Shown here: positions 58,374-64,000 of the stretch, piece after piece | Layout of the letters: the number at the start of each line of letters is the position of its first letter | How positions within the stretch are numbered: the first letter of the stretch is position 1 | From: Hymenopellis radicata | Taxonomy: Eukaryota; Basidiomycota; Agaricomycetes; Agaricales; Physalacriaceae | Length of the DNA: 64,000 nucleotides | Direction of reading: 5' to 3' | Assembly: GCA_015501595.1 (NCBI GenBank) | Contig: JADNRX010000065.1 | Location: 124,001-188,000 of the forward strand | Notes under the pieces: generated by a model | Told to the model about the DNA's origin: nothing | The model's database searches: none | What the model saw: only the letters and a program-made list of their open reading frames with translations | Translations under genes and position numbers: made by a program

Positions 58374-58544
58374 TCATCGCGCACGGACGTCTTCTAGCAG
58401 AATCGTGTTCTGTGGAGTGGGAGGTGAGAATAGGATGGCGTCTTTATCGAGTAGTTCCTCGTCGGCCAATGCCTTTTTCTGCGCCCGAGTAGGTTGCGGA
58501 GCGGGTAACGGAATTAATGGTGGTATGGAGTCAAATGCAGGCAT
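58374..58544 (-). CDS. Possible small proline-rich protein or terminal exon
   Basis: A 56-codon minus-strand frame reads MPAFDSIPPLIPLPAPQPTR, AQKKALADEELLDKDAILFS, PPTPQNTILLEDVRAR. Codon-like composition and low chance-like content suggest a genuine coding exon, perhaps the end of a larger gene whose upstream exons I could not trace. A tandem direct repeat tagcatttctggttcct lies immediately before the ATG (58541-58575). No family recognised. Confidence 0.3.
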   Translation of the reverse strand: MPAFDSIPPLIPLPAPQPTRAQKKALADEELLDKDAILFSPPTPQNTILLEDVRAR

Positions 58545-58579
58545 TTCTGGTTCCTAGCATTTCTGGTTCCTAACAGCAG

Positions 58580-59440
58580 GGAAAGCAGGATGGTCCTGTG
58601 GTTATATTAACCATACAGCGAAGACAAACGCGTCTTGGTTGGTATTAGATGCAATTTCGGATTTCCTTTCAAAATGCCGGCGAGACGTACTCGTGAATTA
58701 TTTTATACTGCTCTTTTGCCTTTTCTAACACAATAATTCTGTTACATGTCGTTCAAGGGCTATATATCTTGTTAGACCACCTAATGAACGCATTATCATT
58801 ACGACTTGCCCAAATGTAGATGTTGATCGCAGGCTTTTGCCGTCTAGTGTGGCGTCAAAATTGGTACCGATTCAAACTAGCAGCGATCATCAACGGTATC
58901 GTCCAAAAGCACGGAAGGGAGCGGGAAATATTTCGAGATGGTGGTCAACAATTGCCCTGCATGAGGCAGATGACATACGCCGGCTGTGTCGTTTGTTTGC
59001 CTGCGGTGGGAGAAGCAAATGTTTACCTGCTTTAGGACGGATCGATCATCAAATTACTGACACGTCGCGTCACTTCTTGGACGCGGACTAGGTCTGCCGT
59101 AACTCATACTCGACTGACGGTCGTTGAATGGCCATGCATGGTAGGCATTTGACGTTGTTGTCTTTCTCTTTCAAATCTTCATACGACATTGACTTGATCA
59201 ACAGAACTGTCAATGTGTTTTTCATCAAGGAGCCATCCATTTAGCGCAGACTTCTTCCGAATCGTTTCTTTTGAACATCGAACGCACGTTGCATCGCTTG
59301 AAGGATGCCGACTGTAAGGCCATCACGACGCAGCCTTGTACATCCCGAGTCTGATCATTCTCCCTACATATCTCCACCCCGTGCAGTCTTCCTATCTAAG
59401 ACGATCAGTTCCCAGGCCGATGGACGCTCGTCTTGCTCTG
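58580..59440. other. Intergenic stretch upstream of the RdRP gene
   Basis: Open frames at 58820-59091 overlap in two frames and match nothing recognisable. No repeats or RNA genes noticed. The last part is the probable RdRP promoter and leader. Confidence 0.35.
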
Positions 59441-59447
59441 CGCCGCC

Positions 59448-61565
59448 ATGGAGATCTCCATTCTCAATGTCCCCAAGTCTGCCTCAGAGTTTGACGTCCG
59501 GAGCGCAATGCGCCAAGAGCTGCATCGTCCAGAGTTCAGTCCCTCCACACCAATAAACTTTCATGTCCATTTGTTCCAGGACAGGAAAGGTCGGCCCCAG
59601 GGCAGGGGCACTCTTACTCTTCCTACTCGAGATATAGGTGTTCGCTTTCTTCGAGAATACGGCACCTACGGCGGGGGGCGCAAAGTGGTCGTTCGAAACA
59701 CATCACTCATGCTCAGCGAGAGTAATAAACCTGTCGATCAGACCATCGTCAATCATATCGTGCGTTTGCCTTTCGACACGCACGCTGGAATGTGAGTGCA
59801 GTCCGCTATTTTGCAAACTGTCGCTAACTGCTCTACCCTAAGTTTCTACTTTGATCGTCCGCTAATCATGATCCTGGAGGGTCTAGGCGTTCCATACCAA
59901 GTTTTCAAGAAATACCAGGATAATGCAATCAAAAAGGTTAACTTGGCGACGTCGTCTGGGGATTCGGCGGCTCTCTTTTTGAACGACCTCGGCTTAGGAA
60001 CTGCGTACCGCGTGTCCGGTACCCTTATGCGTTTAGGCGTGCCTTTACCCCAGGATTCGTTTTACTCAAGAGCTATGCTTTACGCGCGAAACGACGCTCT
60101 TCGTGATATCAAACATAAATGTCTGTTCAAATTCTTCGTTGTCCCGTTGTTATATGCTGACTATTTTTACTCAGCTCGTATACCCATTCCAGATACGTAT
60201 AATCTGGTCGGTGTCGCTGATGTCCACGGCTTTCTGAAGGAGGGAGAAGTATTTGTTTGCCTCGAACCTGTTCCTGGAGGTCCGCGCACATACCTTTCTG
60301 GTGACGTTCTGATTATCCGGTCGCCGTGCATTCATCCCGCCGACGTCCAAATCGCAAATGCCATCGGACACCCTGCTGCTGGTTCTTGTGTTGCGAAGGA
60401 GCCATTAGCAAACACACTTGTCTTTTCAACGAAAGGTATTCTTGTTGGGGCTCTGTTGAAATGTGCCTAACATTCTTTCTCTATTAGGACGGCGACCGTT
60501 GTGTTCTTATCTAGGTGGGGGTGACTTGGACGGTGACGAGTACGCTGTAATTTCCCTGGACCAACATCCGGGCTTTCGCGGTATTCGTCCCGAGCCCCCT
60601 GGCCGCTATGATCCTGCCGTACCGAAACGCCTACCTAGAGAATGTACACAGGATGACATTGCGCAATTCGTCGTCGACTTCACCAACACCCACAATCTGG
60701 GGGTTCTTTCCATTACCTGGCAAATTCTCGCAGACACTAGAGAGGATGGCATCTTTGACAAGGACTGCATGCTGCTTACGGATCTCCACAGTCGTGCTGT
60801 CGATTTTCCTAAATCTGGCACTGCAGTCGCTATAGGGGAGATACCGCAGCGTCCTTCGCTCCTGCCTGATTGGCACGCCCCAGAGACGCTCGATCCGGAC
60901 GTGTACTACACTAGCCAACGCGCTATTGGTAGACTCTTTCGTGAGGTGGATCTTCCGACCATAGAAATTGAATCGTCCGCAGCTAGACAAGAGCGTAGGC
61001 GCGCAGAAGCCGACGAGACGGCTGATCCCTTTGAAGGTGAGGATGAGATGGTCACTGAGGCAATCAGCACTGCGTTCTCGGGTTCACTTCCCGCCTCGAG
61101 GAATACTTTCCCCAGACACCTACTCCTGATCAAATCGACTCCCTCCGTTCGACCTTCCTCTACTATCGATCGCAGCTGCAGAACACATGCACCATCCCCG
61201 GTGGCGGTGCCATGTTAACGGAAGAAGAGGTATTCATTGGCACGATCGTTGCCAATGCGTCGCAGCCAGCAAAGAGGTTGGATCACATCTCCAAAGTTCG
61301 GGAAGAGATGACTTTGTTGGTTAATCATGTCAGAGAGGATTTGATGGGCGGTGACGGGGAAGCAGTGGAGGACCTTACGCGCCGTTTACGCGTGTCTTAC
61401 TGGGCATGGAGGAGGTGCGTGCAGTCCGATGTTTTTGGTGCCAAAAGTTTTGGGTGGATTGCTATGGAGGTATGTTTTCGCCTCATTGACGAGATTAACG
61501 AGACTTGTGTGAGGATGCTGCTAAGAGCAATTGCAAGTATGAATCAGCGTATGCAGTGGATATAG
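59448..61565 (+). CDS. RNA-dependent RNA polymerase of RNA silencing, large internal deletion
   Basis: Eukaryotic RdRP (QDE-1/RDR type), which makes dsRNA for small-RNA silencing. Start at 59448 in gccgccATGg. The N-terminal domain reads MEISILNVPKSASEFDVRSA, FHVHLFQDRKGRPQGRGTLT and GVRFLREYG. After HIVRLPFDTHAG a 50-nt intron leads straight to FYFDRPLIMILEGLGVPYQV, VSGTLMRLGVPLPQDSFYSR, IPIPDTYNLVGVADVHGFLK, VLIIRSPCIHPADVQIANAI and the catalytic loop SYLGGGDLDGDEY (DLDGD). The middle of normal RdRPs, several hundred residues including the first double-psi beta-barrel, is absent. A single-base break in the CCC region near 61090 separates ETADPFEGEDEMVTEAISTA from EEYFPQTPTPDQIDSLRS. The C terminus continues to 61565. 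It keeps the metal-binding Asp triad but is unlikely to be a complete polymerase. Confidence 0.82.
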
Positions 61566-61703
61566 CCTACATAGTTGAGAAACATTTCTAGGACTGTCAA
61601 ACTTATGAAAATGTATAGCCAATGTTCATCTTTCCGAGTCGTACGTAAATCTAACTTACCGAAAGAGACAATAGATTTCTCGTGGCTACAGCTACGGATG
61701 GCG

Positions 61704-62256
61704 TTAGGTCTCTACTCGTTTTGGACGTAGCAATCCAAACAATCTCCCCTTCTTCTCTTTAGCGTCGATTTGCTCCCTTACTTCGTGTTCAATCTCCTGG
61801 TCTGTCATACCTCCACCCATAGAATACCACACCACCGTCAGCATTCCAAGAACTGCTGTGAGCACACATCTGGTACCATGTTGGAACGCCGTGTTCCAAC
61901 GGTGTCATCGCGATGGCATTTTGTTCAAGATCATGCCTAGGTCCAGTGTCCACGGCACATTTGGCTTGATTCTGAGTGTCGCCACAATCCCATCCATTCT
62001 GGAATCGGACGCAAAACGCCGCCTCCAGGGAGTCCACTTGGTGTCCACATGTTCGTTGTCAATGTGACTGGTCACAGTCAGGCATTGTGACATGTCGCGT
62101 TTTTTGGTCAGTGCCAGGCGTTCTTTCTTTTCGCCCGCCATCACAGTCGAACGGACACGTCGAGAAAATAGCCAAGGACTCTCCTCGTCTCCAAGTGAGC
62201 AATATCTTGGCCTTCATCACCTCTTGTTGACTATGTTTAGTCGTATTCTCAGCCAT
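61704..62256 (-). CDS. Small predicted membrane protein, C-terminal part clear
   Basis: The best-supported part is the 3' end: RWNTAFQHGTRCVLTAVLGM, LTVVWYSMGGGMTDQEIEHE and VREQIDAKEKKGRLFGLLRP, ending KRVET at 61704. It contains one membrane helix followed by a charged amphipathic tail, reminiscent of small mitochondrial inner-membrane proteins, though I cannot name a family. Upstream segments (TKWTPWRRRFASDSRMDG; HDLEQNAIAMTPLE) look coding but need an intron and one frame change near 61895-61905. The first ATG may be at 62256 (MAENTTKHSQQE). That codon overlaps the first ATG of the plus-strand F-box gene, so one of the two starts must be different. Confidence 0.45.
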
Positions 62257-63862
62257 GACTTCGCCATCCGTTGACTTGTCGTCTCTTTGTGTTCCCTACA
62301 TTATGTCCCAGCAGCAATGCGACATGCTTCCCACCATTCAGTGCTTGAATGCTACCAATGAGCCACCATCTACACACGAGGAGATAATGCTCCGCCAATG
62401 GCAAAGTTCCTTCCTCCCACCACTCTGCGAAGTTGATGCTGCTATCGACCGTGTACGACTTCAGCTAGAGCAGCTGTCTGTGCGCAAGGCTGAGATACAG
62501 CTGCTGCACGACCTCCCACAACCCGCCATTTCCCCCATGCGCCGCTTCCCCGGAGAAATCCTCCAAGAGATTTTCTGCTTCCATGCTAAGCAGGACACTT
62601 GTAACGATGTCTTTGGCGCCGACAGAAACGCCGGGCCGTTCAAACTTGGCCACATATCTCACAAGTGGCGCTCGATCGCACATTCATACGCAACCCTTTG
62701 GCAACCCACCCTCAAGCTTGAGGTCGAAAACGGCGCGAAACTCCGGGATCCTCTAGCTCTGCTTAACTTCGTCCTTACGAGATTAGGCCCCTGCAAAGAC
62801 GTCTCCTTCGACCTCGTGGGGTCGAAACGGCATGCTGTAGCGACCTCACGAGTTGTGGAGGCCCTGATTGCGGTGTTCCCCAGGTGGCAATCCGCCTCCT
62901 TCCGTTGCCTTCCCTTGGATGTTGTTCCATTGTTATCCTCAATCTCGCTACCTGCCCCGCGCTTGCGGGAGCTAACAATCAATGTTAGTTCCAATACCCC
63001 TGTGGACATACGAATTGTCGCCTTTTCTCACTGCTTCTCTCTCGAGAAGTTGGATTTGTATGGGATTCTGTTTAACAATATTTCGCTTCCCTGTGGCGCT
63101 CTGCGCGATTGTGAAGACGGAAGTTCATACGATGTGTCTGAATCACCATCGAGAGCTCTGGAAATTTTGCAGTCTTGCCCGAATTTGCGGTCCTTTACCA
63201 CGAATCCTGGCCACTGGCAGACCCTGGAGACCTGGAATCCTCCGCCACAAGTTACACACACCGCTTTAACCTCCCTTACGACGTCGGACGCCGGATTGCT
63301 GGACGTCCTCAATCTGCCAGCGCTGTCCGAACTCCATATCTATCACCCCGGTTCCGACCTCTATGATCCGTCCTTAGACATTCTTGCCCAGATTGAGCGA
63401 TTGATCCAAGAATCAACTTGTGATATCACGCAACTGTCCCTCGAGGATTGCGATATTGATGGTGGCGAGGTTGTCATAGAGGAACTTCTTTTATCGACAC
63501 CCAATTTACAACACCTTTGCCTTGAATTCACCGTTGAAACCTCGGATGGGTCATGTATGACAGAGCTGGTGAAGGAGATGTCCCGGAGAGATAGTCGCCT
63601 CGTCCCAAAGCTGGAGTCGTTGACATACTTTGACGGGTCTAATCCGGAGGACCTTCAGTTTATATACACGGGCTTCGTAGATATGCTCGAATCGCGCTAC
63701 TCCACAGGAGGCGGGCTGAAGAAGGTCGACATTGTGTTTGACGCTCCACATCCTGAGGATACAATGACGTTGAGTGGCAAAGACACGGCGCGCTTGCGAG
63801 AGATGAAGTGCGCCGGATTGGAGATTTCTATTTCTGCTTTGAATGGCTACCGCTTCATCTGA
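62255..63862 (+). CDS. F-box-like protein with leucine-rich C-terminal part
   Basis: Single-exon protein, 535 aa from the first ATG; a start at 62303 (MSQQQCDMLP) is as likely because the first ATG overlaps a minus-strand start. The N-terminal coiled-coil-like helix (CEVDAAIDRVRLQLEQLSVR) is followed by the F-box-like motif SPMRRFPGEILQEIFCFHAK at about residues 90-112 and then HISHKWRSIAHSYATLW, the usual second half. The remainder has irregular LRR-like strands (LRELTINVSS, LEKLDLYGI, LSELHIYHP, LSLEDCDIDG, LQHLCLEF). This architecture is very common and expanded in Agaricomycetes; such proteins are presumed SCF ubiquitin-ligase substrate adaptors. No frame break, no signal peptide. Partners unknown. 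Confidence 0.82.
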   Translation: MTSPSVDLSSLCVPYIMSQQQCDMLPTIQCLNATNEPPSTHEEIMLRQWQSSFLPPLCEVDAAIDRVRLQLEQLSVRKAEIQLLHDLPQPAISPMRRFPGEILQEIFCFHAKQDTCNDVFGADRNAGPFKLGHISHKWRSIAHSYATLWQPTLKLEVENGAKLRDPLALLNFVLTRLGPCKDVSFDLVGSKRHAVATSRVVEALIAVFPRWQSASFRCLPLDVVPLLSSISLPAPRLRELTINVSSNTPVDIRIVAFSHCFSLEKLDLYGILFNNISLPCGALRDCEDGSSYDVSESPSRALEILQSCPNLRSFTTNPGHWQTLETWNPPPQVTHTALTSLTTSDAGLLDVLNLPALSELHIYHPGSDLYDPSLDILAQIERLIQESTCDITQLSLEDCDIDGGEVVIEELLLSTPNLQHLCLEFTVETSDGSCMTELVKEMSRRDSRLVPKLESLTYFDGSNPEDLQFIYTGFVDMLESRYSTGGGLKKVDIVFDAPHPEDTMTLSGKDTARLREMKCAGLEISISALNGYRFI

Positions 63863-64000
63863 TGACCTTTGTACAATAACGTGTTGTAGGAGATTCGACA
63901 AAATGCATTTAGTCGACGAACGAGGACGAGATGGGACCCACAAAAACGAGGGAGTCGTCTTTCCAAGACAACGTTCAAGCCATGATTTTTTCTTGCTTGA
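63863..64000. other. 3' flank of the F-box gene at the window edge
   Basis: No gene is visible in the last 138 bases; they hold the 3' flank of the F-box-like gene. Confidence 0.4.

Overview
The window is nuclear DNA of a filamentous basidiomycete, most likely an Agaricomycete. The evidence is gene architecture: many short exons split by roughly 45-65 nt GT-AG introns, small intergenic gaps, and both strands used. The protein set fits too: GH18 and GH128 cell-wall hydrolases, a KRE2-type mannosyltransferase, an RNA-silencing RdRP, an F-box protein, P450 relics and a UbiA family expansion. No rRNA, convincing tRNA or CRISPR was seen.

Layout. 0-17 kb: small unknown gene, GH18 chitinase (-), Bin3/MEPCE-type methyltransferase (+), carboxylesterase (+), HIRA histone chaperone (-), ACMSD-like amidohydrolase (+), and a P450 broken by a local inversion. 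17-24.5 kb: a relic of an MLKL/NLR-type N-terminal helical domain, a relic of a UbiA last exon, a small two-exon gene, then UbiA copies A (broken) and B (intact). 24.8-32.3 kb: membrane-anchored GH18 (+), C2H2/RING-like protein (-), DUF4336 protein (-), truncated GH128 glucanase (+). 32.4-39.3 kb: a three-gene module (+,-,+) that looks like a mobile element, followed by a 0.68 kb foldback repeat. 41.4-46 kb: HSL-type esterase (-) and a decayed thaumatin-like gene. 47-53.4 kb: UbiA copies C (compensated frameshift), D (intact) and E (frameshifted). 53.9-64 kb: ubiquitin-specific protease, KRE2-type mannosyltransferase, internally deleted RdRP, a small membrane protein (-) and an F-box-like protein.

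The distinctive content is the UbiA-superfamily prenyltransferase family: five four-exon gene copies plus one relic in 35 kb. Exon sizes are nearly constant (202/107/170/559 nt) and the upstream promoter block is shared. The A-B pair and its spacer correspond to the C-D pair and its spacer, so a segmental duplication is likely. Copies B and D keep both Asp-rich motifs and a full reading frame (345 aa). Copy D combines B-like 5' exons with an A/C/E-like last exon, which suggests gene conversion. A decarboxylase-like amidohydrolase and a P450 lie nearby, but no polyketide synthase is present, so a meroterpenoid role is only a hypothesis.

Many otherwise conserved genes carry one single-base lesion, often in a short C/G or T run. 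This could be assembly error or real decay and should be settled before any of these genes is called dead. Exon boundaries were read by eye and some are uncertain by a few bases.
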